Counted from the first letter of the stretch, positions 26,766 to 36,431 are shown. The stretch is 64,000 nt of DNA from Bacillus subtilis (GCF_008764245.1 NZ_VTQV01000004.1:114104-178103), one strand, 5' to 3'. Numbers and translations: made by a program. Notes: generated by a model from the letters alone, not told the origin.

Positions 26766-26794
26766 TTGCTGGAGTCCCTCTTCTATGAGATAAT
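26766..26794 (+). promoter_or_regulatory. Promoter of topB
   Basis: TTGCTG (26766-26771) and GATAAT (26789-26794) are 17 bp apart, about 45 bp before the topB start. Confidence 0.55.
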
Positions 26795-26838
26795 TAAAAA
26801 TAGAACAAGCGTACGATTAGGAGTTAGAGGTGAAAGTG

Positions 26839-28974
26839 ATGAAACCCGTAATTTTAGCCGAGAAGCCAAGCCAGGCAAAGGCATATGCGGATGCTTTTCC
26901 AACCCGAAAACATGAAGGCTATATAGAAATTTCCCCTTGTTCAACCTTTCCAAATGGGGCATATCTCACCTGGGGTGTTGGCCATCTTGTGGAACTAAAA
27001 GAACCACACACTTACAATCCTGCGTGGAAACGCTGGTCTCTCGAAAGTTTACCAATTCTTCCGGATCATTATGAATTTCAGGTGGCTAGAGGGAAAGCGA
27101 AGCAGTTTAATATTGTAAAAACACTTATCCATCAAACAGACACTGTTATTAATGCTTGTGATGTGGACCGAGAAGGCTCCAATATTTTTTACAGTATTTA
27201 TAATCACACGGGTGCACGTGGGAAAAACATCAAACGCTTATGGATTAACTCGCTGGAGGCAGACGAAGTGCGCAAAGGGTTCGAGCACTTGCGGGATAAT
27301 AAAAAAGATCTGCAATTGTATGAAGAAGCAAAAGCCCGCCAGATTAGCGACTGGCTCGTTGGCATGAATGCTTCACGCCTATACACACTTTTGATGAAGA
27401 AAAAGGGCATTCAACATGTTTTTCCAATTGGACGCGTTCAATCACCCACAGTTTATCTCATTTACCAACGTGATCGAGAGATTGAGACATTCGTTTCTGA
27501 GCCGTTTTTTGAAGTGGAGGCTCAATTTTCCGCTCAGCATGGAACTTATAAAGGGAAAGCAAAAATAAAAGAACCAAAGCGAGAGATTGTGGCTCAGCTT
27601 TTAAATGAGCGACAAATACACCCAAACACACCAGGAACGATCACGGAACTGACCGAGGCAGAAAAGCGAATTCCCCCACCACAGTTACATTCACTCTCTA
27701 GCCTGCAGGCCACCGCCAATCGCAAATGGAAAGCCAGTCCAGCAACGGTGCTGAAAACATTGCAAGGTCTTTACGAAAAAAAGCTTGTTTCCTATCCAAG
27801 GACCGACACAAGACATATTACTCCAGCAGAATTTTCCTATCTAGCGGCTTCAGTTGGAGATTTTCAGGAGCTGATCGGGGTCCCGTTTGAAGTGGCATCA
27901 TGGACTCCCAAAAAACGCTTCGTTGACAGCTCTAAGGTCCATGAGCATTACGCAATTATTCCAACCAAAAAGCTGTCAACTCAAGCAACACTCGCCAAAA
28001 TATCATCACTCGAACGAAATTTATATGAAGAAATTATTCGGACGACACTTGCCATGTTTCACCGAGACTATTTATACACAGAAACGAAAGTAACGACAAA
28101 TGTGAACGGGTTGCCCTTTTTTTCCATAGGCAAGACTGAGCGCGTTAAAGGCTGGAAAGAGCTTTTCCCACCTTCCCAAAAGGCCCAAGCCTCTGAAAAA
28201 CCGACACTTCCGCAACTGAAACACGGGGAAAACGTCCAAAGTGAAATTGAGATAAAAGAAGGCAAAACACAACCGCCGAAGCCGTACACGGAGGGGCAAC
28301 TGATTACCATGATGAAAACATGCGGGAAACTTGTTGATGATCAAACGGAGATCAATGTTTTGAAAGAGATAGAGGGACTCGGAACAGAAGCAACAAGAAG
28401 TGGAATCATTGAAACAATTAAAAAACATGGCTATATCACCGTAACCAACAATATCGTCGCAATTACTGATAAAGGCCGAATCCTTTGCCAAGCAATCGAG
28501 GGAAACCTACTCGCAAGCCCCTCCATGACAGCGAAATGGGAAAACTACTTGCGAAAAATCGGCAATGGAGAAGGAACAGGACCGCACTTTTTGCACAATA
28601 TTGAAAAGTTTATTCACAAACTCCTCCAAGATGTGCCAGAAAAATTAATAAAGCAACAGATCGATATTGTACTCCACCCTGCCTCTTCACGTAAAACCAG
28701 CTACAAGCCGAAAGAGGTAGCACCATGTCCAGCATGTGGCAAAGGCACGATCATTGCACGAAAATCATTTTACGGTTGCAGCAATTATAAAAATGGCTGC
28801 AAACAAACTTTCCCTGGCACCTTTTTAAAAAAGAAACTTACGTCAACACAAATAAAATTTCTATGTACCAAAGGCAGAACAAATGTAATTAAAGGGTTTA
28901 CTACCTCAACTGGCAAAAAATTTGACGCTCCACTTGAGCTCAAAAACGGGAAATTAGAATTGGATTTTAAATAG
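26839..28974 (+). CDS. topB: Type IA DNA topoisomerase (topoisomerase III)
   Basis: A 711-residue enzyme that relaxes or decatenates DNA by single-strand passage. The N-terminal Toprim domain opens VILAEKPSQAKAYADAF and carries the acidic triad in ACDVDREGSNIF near residue 110; the final residue of the usual DxDREGE box is Ser here. The nucleophilic Tyr is in LVSYPRTDTRHITP near residue 320. A single C4 zinc finger (CPACGKG...CSNYKNGC) lies near the C-terminus. It differs clearly from B. subtilis TopB as I remember it, so it may be a second, accessory type IA enzyme. ATG chosen after GAGGTG; a GTG at 26830 is possible. Confidence 0.9.
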   Translation: MKPVILAEKPSQAKAYADAFPTRKHEGYIEISPCSTFPNGAYLTWGVGHLVELKEPHTYNPAWKRWSLESLPILPDHYEFQVARGKAKQFNIVKTLIHQTDTVINACDVDREGSNIFYSIYNHTGARGKNIKRLWINSLEADEVRKGFEHLRDNKKDLQLYEEAKARQISDWLVGMNASRLYTLLMKKKGIQHVFPIGRVQSPTVYLIYQRDREIETFVSEPFFEVEAQFSAQHGTYKGKAKIKEPKREIVAQLLNERQIHPNTPGTITELTEAEKRIPPPQLHSLSSLQATANRKWKASPATVLKTLQGLYEKKLVSYPRTDTRHITPAEFSYLAASVGDFQELIGVPFEVASWTPKKRFVDSSKVHEHYAIIPTKKLSTQATLAKISSLERNLYEEIIRTTLAMFHRDYLYTETKVTTNVNGLPFFSIGKTERVKGWKELFPPSQKAQASEKPTLPQLKHGENVQSEIEIKEGKTQPPKPYTEGQLITMMKTCGKLVDDQTEINVLKEIEGLGTEATRSGIIETIKKHGYITVTNNIVAITDKGRILCQAIEGNLLASPSMTAKWENYLRKIGNGEGTGPHFLHNIEKFIHKLLQDVPEKLIKQQIDIVLHPASSRKTSYKPKEVAPCPACGKGTIIARKSFYGCSNYKNGCKQTFPGTFLKKKLTSTQIKFLCTKGRTNVIKGFTTSTGKKFDAPLELKNGKLELDFK

Positions 28975-28977
28975 GCA

Positions 28978-29017
28978 GCCAGGTTCTAACAAGATCCTCT
29001 AGAACCCGGCTTCTTTT
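28978..29017 (+). terminator. Terminator of topB
   Basis: GCCAGGTTCTA and TAGAACCCGGC pair over 11 bp (one G-T type mismatch), followed by TTCTTTT. Confidence 0.75.
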
Positions 29018-29082
29018 AGCCTTTATCCACTAATCTCAAGGCCGCTTCAATGACTTAGAGCATATCCATAATATTTATAGGT

Positions 29083-29111
29083 GCCCCCGAAAAGGTAAAT
29101 CTTCTCGGGGG
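29083..29111 (-). terminator. Terminator-like hairpin after mtlD
   Basis: GCCCCCGA and TCGGGGGC form a GC-rich stem eleven bases past the mtlD stop. The T-tract on the minus strand is poor. Confidence 0.55.
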
Positions 29112-29121
29112 CTAATGGATG

Positions 29122-30267
29122 TTAAGCCTGTTTCATATCATTGTAATGGCGGATCACTTCTTGGGCTAGTTCATTGGCCTCATCAAGGCCGCATACTTCG
29201 TGAAGGACAGGTGCTATACCTTGTTCTTGTAGCATGGTTTGTAGCTTCGCCGCTTCTTCATCTTCCTTGTAATCAAATAGCAAGGCTGCCGCAATGGCTT
29301 TAGCAAGATTTGTGTAGGATAGGCCTGCTTTTTGCGCTTGGACGGCAGGACGTACCAGCCGATCCTCTGGACCAAGCTTTCTAAGCGGAGAACGTCCGAC
29401 CCTTGTTACACCATCTTGTAAATGGGCATTTTTAAAGCGACTGATAATCTTTTCAATATATTTTTGATGCTCATCAGGATTCAAATTGTATTTATGGATT
29501 AAATAAGCACCGGTCTCTTCTAATGTAGCTTTTACTTGGTTGTATATAACTTTGTCTGCCAATGTTTCGTCAATGGTTTCTTTATGAGCAAGATAACCAA
29601 AATACGCAATCACTGCATGACCTGTATTAACGGTGAACAATTTTCTTTCAATAAAGGGAGCTAAATCGGGAACAATTTTCATTCCCTCAATATGCGGAAT
29701 TTCCTCTGTTGCCTCCACCACCCATTCATGATATGGCTCCACAAGCACATCCAAGCTAGCTTCGTTATGTTGAATCGGTACAATTCTGTCAACGGCTGAG
29801 TTAAGAAAAGCAACATGCGCGAGAACTTTACTTTTATCGGCATCATCGAGGTGTTCCAAAATATAACCTTTTAATAAATCGGTAGCTGAAATTTGATTTT
29901 CACAGGCGATGACATATAGCTTGTCTTTATTTTCATTGACTCTGGCAAGTAAACCTTTGGCAATCAATGGCGCGATTCGGGGAAGAATAGTAGGCCCAAT
30001 CGCTGTTGTTAAAAAGGCTGCTTCTTTAATGGCTGCAATGACTTCCTCTTCTTGGTTCAAATTATTTAATCCAGATACATTCTGAATATTAAGCGTTTCT
30101 TGTTGATCTGTAGCAAGCTTGACATTGTATTGTTTATCTTCATTTAGTTGATTGATGATCTGTTCTGAAATGTCGACAAATACTACATGATAGCCAGATT
30201 GGGAAAATAATGCTCCAATAAAACCTCTGCCAATGTTCCCTGCTCCAAAATGCACAACTTTTTTCAT
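29122..30267 (-). CDS. mtlD: Mannitol-1-phosphate 5-dehydrogenase
   Basis: A 381-residue NAD-dependent polyol-phosphate dehydrogenase that makes fructose-6-phosphate from mannitol-1-phosphate. The Rossmann motif HFGAGNIGRGFIG is at the N-terminus, and the substrate-site stretch KLFTVNTGHAVIAYFGY near residue 207 holds the catalytic Lys-x-x-x-Asn-x-x-His pattern of long-chain polyol dehydrogenases. The ATG at 30267 has AAAGGATG before it. It follows mtlR by 14 bp. Confidence 0.95.
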   Translation of the reverse strand: MKKVVHFGAGNIGRGFIGALFSQSGYHVVFVDISEQIINQLNEDKQYNVKLATDQQETLNIQNVSGLNNLNQEEEVIAAIKEAAFLTTAIGPTILPRIAPLIAKGLLARVNENKDKLYVIACENQISATDLLKGYILEHLDDADKSKVLAHVAFLNSAVDRIVPIQHNEASLDVLVEPYHEWVVEATEEIPHIEGMKIVPDLAPFIERKLFTVNTGHAVIAYFGYLAHKETIDETLADKVIYNQVKATLEETGAYLIHKYNLNPDEHQKYIEKIISRFKNAHLQDGVTRVGRSPLRKLGPEDRLVRPAVQAQKAGLSYTNLAKAIAAALLFDYKEDEEAAKLQTMLQEQGIAPVLHEVCGLDEANELAQEVIRHYNDMKQA

Positions 30268-30281
30268 CAAATCATCCTTTA

Positions 30282-32375
30282 TCACTTATTTTTAAAATTG
30301 GATTGAAGATATCTAACAAGAATGGTTTCCAACCTTTTATAAATCAATTCCTCATTTGCAGAAGTAAAAACGAGGAGAGCTTCATTGGACTCAATAATAT
30401 TCGTACTGATTAGACTAACAATCTCGTGCTCTCGATGATTTAATTCATGAGGTACAAGCATAAGAAGTAAGTTTTTCATCACAACATCTTTTCCATCCAT
30501 CCCTTTCACAACGCACGGATTTGGTAAATGGGCAATCTGGAAAATAAGTTGCTTAACATGTTGGTCTCTTGTATGGAAAAGGGCAAGATTCGTTTCAGGA
30601 ATGCCGAGTCCGCCCTTTTTCTCCCGCTCTTTTAATGCTTGAAGAACAGCAGTTGGATTTGTAAGTAAATCCTCTTCCTCTGCTTTCAAAAGCATTTTTT
30701 CTAATACTTGCTCTTCGGTGGCTGTATGTTCCATTCGATAAAAACGAAAGTTATTGATTATTTCTTCCGCACTCTTCTGAACAGCCTGCAAATCCCCTAA
30801 TAAATCAGACAAACCAGGCTGTTCTCCGGGAAGCGGCGAGATATCTGCTTGTGTTATCTTTTGGTAACGCCTGCCGATTGTAAGATTCTCTAAATTATTT
30901 TGCAGAAAAGTTTTAATCGTACTGATATTCTCCTTGCTTAAAAGAGGATTTACTAAAATATATTCGACATGCATAAAAGGCAGCCTAACGGTCGAAATGA
31001 TTAAATCATACACACTTAAGTCAACCTGTGTGGTGATCTCTTTGATGGAACGAATATCAATGCTGTCAATCTCTGGTATTTCCTTTTTAATCCTGCTCGC
31101 CAGCATTTTCGATGTTCCAATTCCTGTCGGACAAATCACAAGTGCTTTTATGGAAAATCTTTCTTCCTTCATTACTAAAGCCGAACCGAAGTGAAGAACC
31201 ATAAAAGCTATTTCATCATCTGGAAAGTTTTTAATCTCTTGAAATTCTTCCTCTAGACTGTTTTTAACTGCCATAAATAGAACCGGATATTTACGCATGA
31301 TTTCTTCTTTTAATGGATTATAGGCTTCCATATTCTGCTTAATCCGAAATAGGGACGGCTCCATATGGGCGATTAATCCTTGAAACAGAGAAAAATCATT
31401 CGTTAAATCGAGATGAATTTGGTCGGAAACGGATTGAATGACATTGCTAATTTTTTGCGCGAGCACGACACTATCATAGGGGATTCCCTGTACGCTCAGC
31501 AGTTTTGTCCCTTTAAGGACGGTGGCCAAATATTGAATATCACTTTCAGAAATACTGATATGGAGTTTCCCTTCTAGCTGTTGACTGATTCTACGCATAA
31601 CCTCTATTTCCGCAGCAACTTCCTTATTGGATAACCCAAAGTTTTTCTCAATTTTAAATTGGGACTCTGCGCGTTGCAAGGTAATAGCCGTATGTAGAAC
31701 TAGCTCTAGATAGCCGCGATCAGCTGGATGAACAGATTCATCATGAAAAGCTGAATTGATTAGGAAAATCACTTCTCGAAAATAATGAGGAATAAAATAA
31801 TGAAGAATTTTTTCTTCCGGCATATTCCCACTTTCTAGCAAATAGAGAAACTCAATAAGCTCTTCGTTAAAGTATTGGAGGAAAAAATTGGCCAATGCAC
31901 GACGTTTGTTCACTTCGCTCCCAGATAATTCAACACCTACCCCTCTTTTTCGCAAAAGTCGGAGTTGAAATGGGCTCATCCATAGTGAAAGTTCATCTAG
32001 GTATGTCGTCAATGTTGTTGTACTTATCCCAATTTCATTGGCCAAGACCTGCGTCTTATATACCTCTTCTTCAAGCAACGCTAGTAAAAGTCGCAATGCT
32101 TTTTCCTTTTGGGGCTGATCGACGGGTTCGATCGTTGTCAAAAATTGCACCAAGCGAAATATTTGTTCATTTTTTCCTTCAATAGAAAGGCCTTGATGAC
32201 TATCACGCACCAATTTCAGACCAAATTGCTCAACGATTCTTTCCACTGATTTTAAATCACGTTGAATCGTCCTTTTACTTACATTTAAGGAAGAAGCAAT
32301 CGAAAAGGCAGTATGTTTTCCGGAAATTTTAATGATCTGTTCAATAATTGATTTTTCCCTCGAGGTAATATACAT
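30282..32375 (-). CDS. mtlR: Mannitol operon activator MtlR
   Basis: A 697-residue PTS-controlled activator. Layout: DNA-binding domain (residues 1-70, with SIASSLNVSKRTIQRDLKSV), a second helix-turn-helix region (90-160), PRD1 and PRD2 (about 190-400), an EIIB-Gat-like domain and an EIIA-like domain. The phosphorylation sites known from B. subtilis all have counterparts: His337 and His395 in PRD2, Cys415 in LVICPTGIGTS, His601 in NLALFHTRDQ. Regulation by HPr and by the mannitol transporter is therefore likely to be conserved. It sits between mtlA and mtlD. Confidence 0.94.
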   Translation of the reverse strand: MYITSREKSIIEQIIKISGKHTAFSIASSLNVSKRTIQRDLKSVERIVEQFGLKLVRDSHQGLSIEGKNEQIFRLVQFLTTIEPVDQPQKEKALRLLLALLEEEVYKTQVLANEIGISTTTLTTYLDELSLWMSPFQLRLLRKRGVGVELSGSEVNKRRALANFFLQYFNEELIEFLYLLESGNMPEEKILHYFIPHYFREVIFLINSAFHDESVHPADRGYLELVLHTAITLQRAESQFKIEKNFGLSNKEVAAEIEVMRRISQQLEGKLHISISESDIQYLATVLKGTKLLSVQGIPYDSVVLAQKISNVIQSVSDQIHLDLTNDFSLFQGLIAHMEPSLFRIKQNMEAYNPLKEEIMRKYPVLFMAVKNSLEEEFQEIKNFPDDEIAFMVLHFGSALVMKEERFSIKALVICPTGIGTSKMLASRIKKEIPEIDSIDIRSIKEITTQVDLSVYDLIISTVRLPFMHVEYILVNPLLSKENISTIKTFLQNNLENLTIGRRYQKITQADISPLPGEQPGLSDLLGDLQAVQKSAEEIINNFRFYRMEHTATEEQVLEKMLLKAEEEDLLTNPTAVLQALKEREKKGGLGIPETNLALFHTRDQHVKQLIFQIAHLPNPCVVKGMDGKDVVMKNLLLMLVPHELNHREHEIVSLISTNIIESNEALLVFTSANEELIYKRLETILVRYLQSNFKNK

Positions 32376-32463
32376 AGATTCCTCTCATTTCTATGTGATG
32401 GAAACATAAGAGAATGAATAGAATAGCGCTAACCTCGCGCCGTTCTATTCATCAAGTACATGT

Positions 32464-34377
32464 TTATTCTTTTCCTATAATATCAATGATTTCTTGAGCA
32501 CTTGTAGCGTTCACCATTTTTTCGATATTCTCCATATCGGAACATGTCTGTGCAATTCCAGACAATATTTCAAGATGGGTGCCATCCTTACCGGCAATAC
32601 CAAAGATCAGACGGGCCTTTTGACCATCAAAATCGACACCGTTCGGAACCTGAAGAACAGTAAAGCCTGAGGCGATGACATCTTTTTTCGCTGCTTCAGT
32701 ACCATGCGGAATAGCTACATCATTCCCCATATAAGTTGAGGTCATTTCATCTCTTTCAACCATTGCATCAATATAGCTTTCTTTTACATATCCTGCATCA
32801 AAGAGGATCTTTCCAGCAAAACGGATTGCTTCTTCCTTATTGGCAAACTCCATATTCAAGAAAATATTTTCCGGGCGAAGCAAATCATTATTTTGAGCTG
32901 TTTCTGACTCCTGGTTCACATTTGCCTGCTCTTCTATCGCATCTATCGTTTCATTCGGCTCTGCCTTTTCAGTATCTTTTAACGTATGAATTAATTTATC
33001 ATATTCTGGGCTCGACAGAAAATTATCAACAGAAATGTGATAAGCATTTGGCACTTTATTCCGGGCTCTTGAAGTTAATTCTTCTTGAGTGATGACAATT
33101 TGCGCATCAGGCGGTAGATTACTAATCGCTGTATTACTAACAGAAATATCTAAGCCTGCTGCTTTTACCTTTTTGCGTAGGAGGGAAGCACCCATTGCAC
33201 TAGACCCCATTCCAGCATCGCAAGCGAAGATAATCTTCGATACATCGTGAGGGACTGTTTCTTGCTTCGCAGTTAGAGCACTTGCCACACTGCTTTTCTT
33301 CCCTTTCATTTCCTGCATCTTTTGACTTGCCGCTTCGATATCTTCTTCTCCTTGTTTTCCAGTTTTTAGTATAAAAGCTGAAACAGCAAAAGAAACAACT
33401 GTTGCGACTAACACGGCTGCATAGTTCGCAATATAAGCACTCAAATGGTGCGGTGTGACAGCCGAAATGGCAATAATACTTCCTGGTGATGATGGAGCGA
33501 ATAATCCACCATTCAATAGAACTAAAGTAAATACACCACTCATCCCACTAAGAATGACAGCCAGGAAAAGCATCGGACGCATTAAGATATAAGGGAAATA
33601 AATTTCATGAATTCCCCCGAGGAAGTGAATAATTCCTGCTCCCGGAGCAGACTTCTTCGCAGTGCCCTTACCAAAGATCATATAAGCAATTAAGACACCA
33701 AGACCTGGTCCAGGGTTTGCTTCAAGAAGGAACAGAATTGATTTTCCAGTTTCTTTTGCTTGTTCCACTCCAATAGGGGATAAAATACCATGGTTTACAG
33801 CATTGTTAAGGAACAACACTTTGGCCGGTTCAATTAGAATGCTAGTTAATGGGAGTAATCCCATTCCTACCAACCAATCAACACCAGCTACAAGCCAGCC
33901 TGTAACTACAGTAACAGCAGGACCAACACCTAAGAAAGCAAAGATCGCAATGAGTCCACCGAGAATACCTGCTGAGAAATTATTAACGAGCATTTCAAAT
34001 CCAGCCCGTACTTTCCCCTCAATCAGTTGGTCAAATTTCTTAATGACCCATCCACCAAGAGGACCGATGACCATGGCACCGAGGAACATTGGAATATCGG
34101 CACCCACAATGACCCCCATCGTGGCAATCGCACCAACAACACCCCCGCGCTGATCATGTACAAGCTTACCACCCGTATATCCAATTAAGATGGGAAGTAA
34201 ATACGTCACCATCGGGTCAACCATCTTGGCAAGGCTTTCATTCGGCCACAAGCCGTCAGGGATAAATAAGGCTGTAATCAACCCCCAGGCAATAAACGCC
34301 GAAATATTTGGCATAACCATCGAACTAAGGAAATTACCCAACTTTTGAACAGCTACTTTTATATTAGATTGAGCCAT
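32464..34377 (-). CDS. mtlA: Mannitol-specific PTS permease, fused IICBA
   Basis: A 637-residue transporter that takes up and phosphorylates mannitol. Domains in order: IIC (residues 1-340, with GGIHEIYFPYIL near 255), IIB (380-475, phospho-Cys386 in IIFACDAGMGSS) and IIA (495-637, phospho-His in VAIPHGTEAAKK). In B. subtilis and Geobacillus the IIA domain is the separate MtlF, whereas here it is joined by a Glu/Asn-rich linker as in E. coli, whose MtlA is also 637 residues. Consistently, no mtlF is found in the operon. Ribosome site GGAGGAGGGAG. Confidence 0.95.
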   Translation of the reverse strand: MAQSNIKVAVQKLGNFLSSMVMPNISAFIAWGLITALFIPDGLWPNESLAKMVDPMVTYLLPILIGYTGGKLVHDQRGGVVGAIATMGVIVGADIPMFLGAMVIGPLGGWVIKKFDQLIEGKVRAGFEMLVNNFSAGILGGLIAIFAFLGVGPAVTVVTGWLVAGVDWLVGMGLLPLTSILIEPAKVLFLNNAVNHGILSPIGVEQAKETGKSILFLLEANPGPGLGVLIAYMIFGKGTAKKSAPGAGIIHFLGGIHEIYFPYILMRPMLFLAVILSGMSGVFTLVLLNGGLFAPSSPGSIIAISAVTPHHLSAYIANYAAVLVATVVSFAVSAFILKTGKQGEEDIEAASQKMQEMKGKKSSVASALTAKQETVPHDVSKIIFACDAGMGSSAMGASLLRKKVKAAGLDISVSNTAISNLPPDAQIVITQEELTSRARNKVPNAYHISVDNFLSSPEYDKLIHTLKDTEKAEPNETIDAIEEQANVNQESETAQNNDLLRPENIFLNMEFANKEEAIRFAGKILFDAGYVKESYIDAMVERDEMTSTYMGNDVAIPHGTEAAKKDVIASGFTVLQVPNGVDFDGQKARLIFGIAGKDGTHLEILSGIAQTCSDMENIEKMVNATSAQEIIDIIGKE

Positions 34378-34409
34378 TTACTCCCTCCTCCAATATTTAT
34401 TTCATTCAT

Positions 34410-34486
34410 ATCCTAGCTCACAAACAGAACAGGATCAACAAAGTTAAAAACTAACTTTGACGCAGAGTGAGTGACAAAGTTAGTTT
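34410..34486 (-). promoter_or_regulatory. mtlA promoter with candidate MtlR site
   Basis: On the minus strand TTGATC (34433-34438) and TAGGAT (34410-34415) are 17 bp apart. Just upstream, a perfect 13-bp inverted repeat (AAAACTAACTTTG and its complement, 34447-34486) contains TTGTCA-N9-CGTCAA (34457-34477). The published B. subtilis MtlR operator is TTGTCA-N9-TGCCAA, so sequence and spacing agree well. Position directly upstream of the -35 fits an activator. Confidence 0.7.
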
Positions 34487-34562
34487 TACTTAAATACTAA
34501 AAAATATTAAAGGCGAATTAGGACAGTAAACTTGTACAGTATTTCTGTCTTCAAGCTCAATA

Positions 34563-34707
34563 AATTAGTTTCCTGGGCAGATTAATGGGGAACTTCGCCT
34601 TAATAATGGGGTTCTTCAGACATTAAATGGGCGGATTTCTTCTTAAATGGGTTTCTCGCGCAGGTAATGGGGAACTTCACCTTAATAATGGGTTTCTCCA
34701 CATATGA
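34563..34707 (+). repeat. 21-bp tandem repeat, about seven units
   Basis: AATGGG(G) recurs at 34584, 34605, 34626, 34646, 34666 and 34687, giving periods of 20-21 bp; a more degenerate unit starts at 34563. The second half of each unit is TTCT or ACTTC followed by a variable 8-9 bases. A frame from 34667 to 34852 starts in the array but has no protein-like features. Nothing else is seen before the amidase terminator. Confidence 0.75.
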
Positions 34708-34920
34708 AAAAAAAGCAACTTTTCCCTGTGACAGTCCTCGGAGTTTGAACGGCAGGTATGGTGGGGGTATAACCTGTGTTATTTGTAATCAGGAAGATGT
34801 TATTTCCGTATCAAAAGAAATGTTGCACTTTGTTGATGATACGCCAGCGTAAATTTGGTTGATAATCTTCTACGATCGGTGACAAAAGCGAATATGTACG
34901 TAACAACCTTCTAGATACTA

Positions 34921-34947
34921 AAAAAAGGCTCGTAAAAAGCCTTTTTT
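34921..34947. terminator. Terminator of the amidase gene
   Basis: AAAAAAGGCT and AGCCTTTTTT form a stem with a short loop, 20 bp past the amidase stop; it works in both directions. Confidence 0.85.
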
Positions 34948-34966
34948 AATGTGTAATCTAGTCCAT

Positions 34967-36040
34967 TTATTGAGCAAAGTAATGACGAATTCCTTCAACA
35001 ATGCCATTTGCTACATGATTTTGATAGTCTTGAGTTTGAATATAGGCTAACTCATTAGGATTTGTAATGAACCCCAGTTCTACTAGAATACTAGGTACAT
35101 TGTTTTCACGGATGACATGAAAACCACTTTGCTTAATCCCACGTCCCATCAATGATGTACTGCTTTCTAAATCCGCTTGGACTTCTTTTGCTAATGCATA
35201 ACTACTTTCGCCTGTAGAGTAATGCGTTTCAATTCCACCGATATTATGAGCTGGATGAGCGTTATAATGCAAACTAATAAAAACATGAGTATTATAGGCC
35301 CCACTTATCTGGGTCCGCTTTTCTAATGATACATAATAATCATTATCCCTTGTCATTATGACTGTTGCTCCTGCATCACGTAGCTTTTGCGCTACAACAT
35401 TGGCCGTGTTCATAACAATATCTTTTTCAAAAACATTATTTATTCCTATGGAACCTGGATCTTCTCCGCCATGCCCGGGATCAATCACAATATTATACCC
35501 ATTTAAAGAAGTGATATTTTTAGGCTGTTCCTCTACCGGAGCAGTAGCAGATTCACGATTCATATCTGTTAACCACATCGCAATCCAACCAGTCGAACCA
35601 TCATCTAATCTAACTTCTACCCAATCATTTGCTTGATTGACCATTGGATACGTCGAATTTTTGGAAACTTGATGTATAATGCCGTGATCCGTACTTGGAC
35701 CAGTACGTACTCTTACATCGTTATTAACGATAGTTACCAGTTGTTCCTGTCCTTCTGTGGCTATGGTATTTGATTGTTTAGACAAATACTGCGAGGCCAC
35801 CCATGCTTCTTCGCCCCCGAAGTATGTCTTCACCCAACCAAATGCATTTTCTTCAAAACCTCTAATCTGATCACCCTTTTGGAGTTCCCCTATTATAGGC
35901 GCGCTGTGAGATGGGGAGGATCTTACATTTAAATGAGATGTACCAACTTCATAGGTTTCTACATCCTCTGCTAGAGCAGATGAAATCAATAAGCCTAGTG
36001 AAAAGAATGTAATCACTACGCTACAAAATAAAATTCGCAA
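34967..36040 (-). CDS. N-acetylmuramoyl-L-alanine amidase with two SH3 domains
   Basis: A 357-residue secreted cell-wall hydrolase. Signal peptide at residues 1-24 (cut after ALA), two bacterial SH3 domains (about 28-92, with SHLNVRSSPS, and 100-160, with VRVRTGPSTDHG), then an Amidase_3 catalytic domain. The zinc and catalytic residues are present: His in IDPGHGGEDPGS, Glu in NVFEKDIV, His in FISLHYNAHP, Glu in ILVELGFITN. It cleaves between muramic acid and L-alanine. Likely function is wall turnover or spore-related lysis; it stands alone. Confidence 0.92.
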   Translation of the reverse strand: MRILFCSVVITFFSLGLLISSALAEDVETYEVGTSHLNVRSSPSHSAPIIGELQKGDQIRGFEENAFGWVKTYFGGEEAWVASQYLSKQSNTIATEGQEQLVTIVNNDVRVRTGPSTDHGIIHQVSKNSTYPMVNQANDWVEVRLDDGSTGWIAMWLTDMNRESATAPVEEQPKNITSLNGYNIVIDPGHGGEDPGSIGINNVFEKDIVMNTANVVAQKLRDAGATVIMTRDNDYYVSLEKRTQISGAYNTHVFISLHYNAHPAHNIGGIETHYSTGESSYALAKEVQADLESSTSLMGRGIKQSGFHVIRENNVPSILVELGFITNPNELAYIQTQDYQNHVANGIVEGIRHYFAQ

Positions 36041-36079
36041 TATTCCTCCTCCTTTTTCTATGTTTTTTGGGCCATCTAT

Positions 36080-36162
36080 TAAATAGAACCGAATAGATAT
36101 AATTCCATTATTATTTTATTTTTTATATAATTGCAATGTTTTACATGGGAAATTATGGAAAA
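36080..36162 (+). repeat. 83-bp duplicated AT-rich segment, copy 1
   Basis: Starts TAAATAGAACCGAATAGATA and continues through TTTTTTATATAATTGCAATG; the copy at 44531-44613 differs at only a handful of positions. This copy lies 40-120 bp upstream of the amidase start, and may hold its promoter. The remainder of 36163-36431 shows no gene. Confidence 0.8.
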
Positions 36163-36431
36163 TAATTCTAATTTACTAGATTGCTTGGAAAACTGCTAAT
36201 ATAAAAAATAAATCTATCTTGCAGCAAAAGCTGCCTGAAAATCAGTGATTCGTTTTTATGTGAGCATATTATTGAAAGCAGACTCGAATTTAATATTTAA
36301 TCTCAACAATTAAACATTATAACGTTATGTTGACTGGATTAAAAATAAGTGTTACTCTTTTATTGCAACGTAATAAGTAAGCGCGAACAAATGGCTTACT
36401 GACTAAGGCTTATCAAAAGGGATGATTTAAA

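Noticed and set aside
34563..34707. Possible CRISPR array or minisatellite-coded peptide
   Set aside because: Units are only 21 bp with no spacers, and the frame that starts in it (34667-34852) has no ribosome site or protein-like sequence apart from a CVIC motif.
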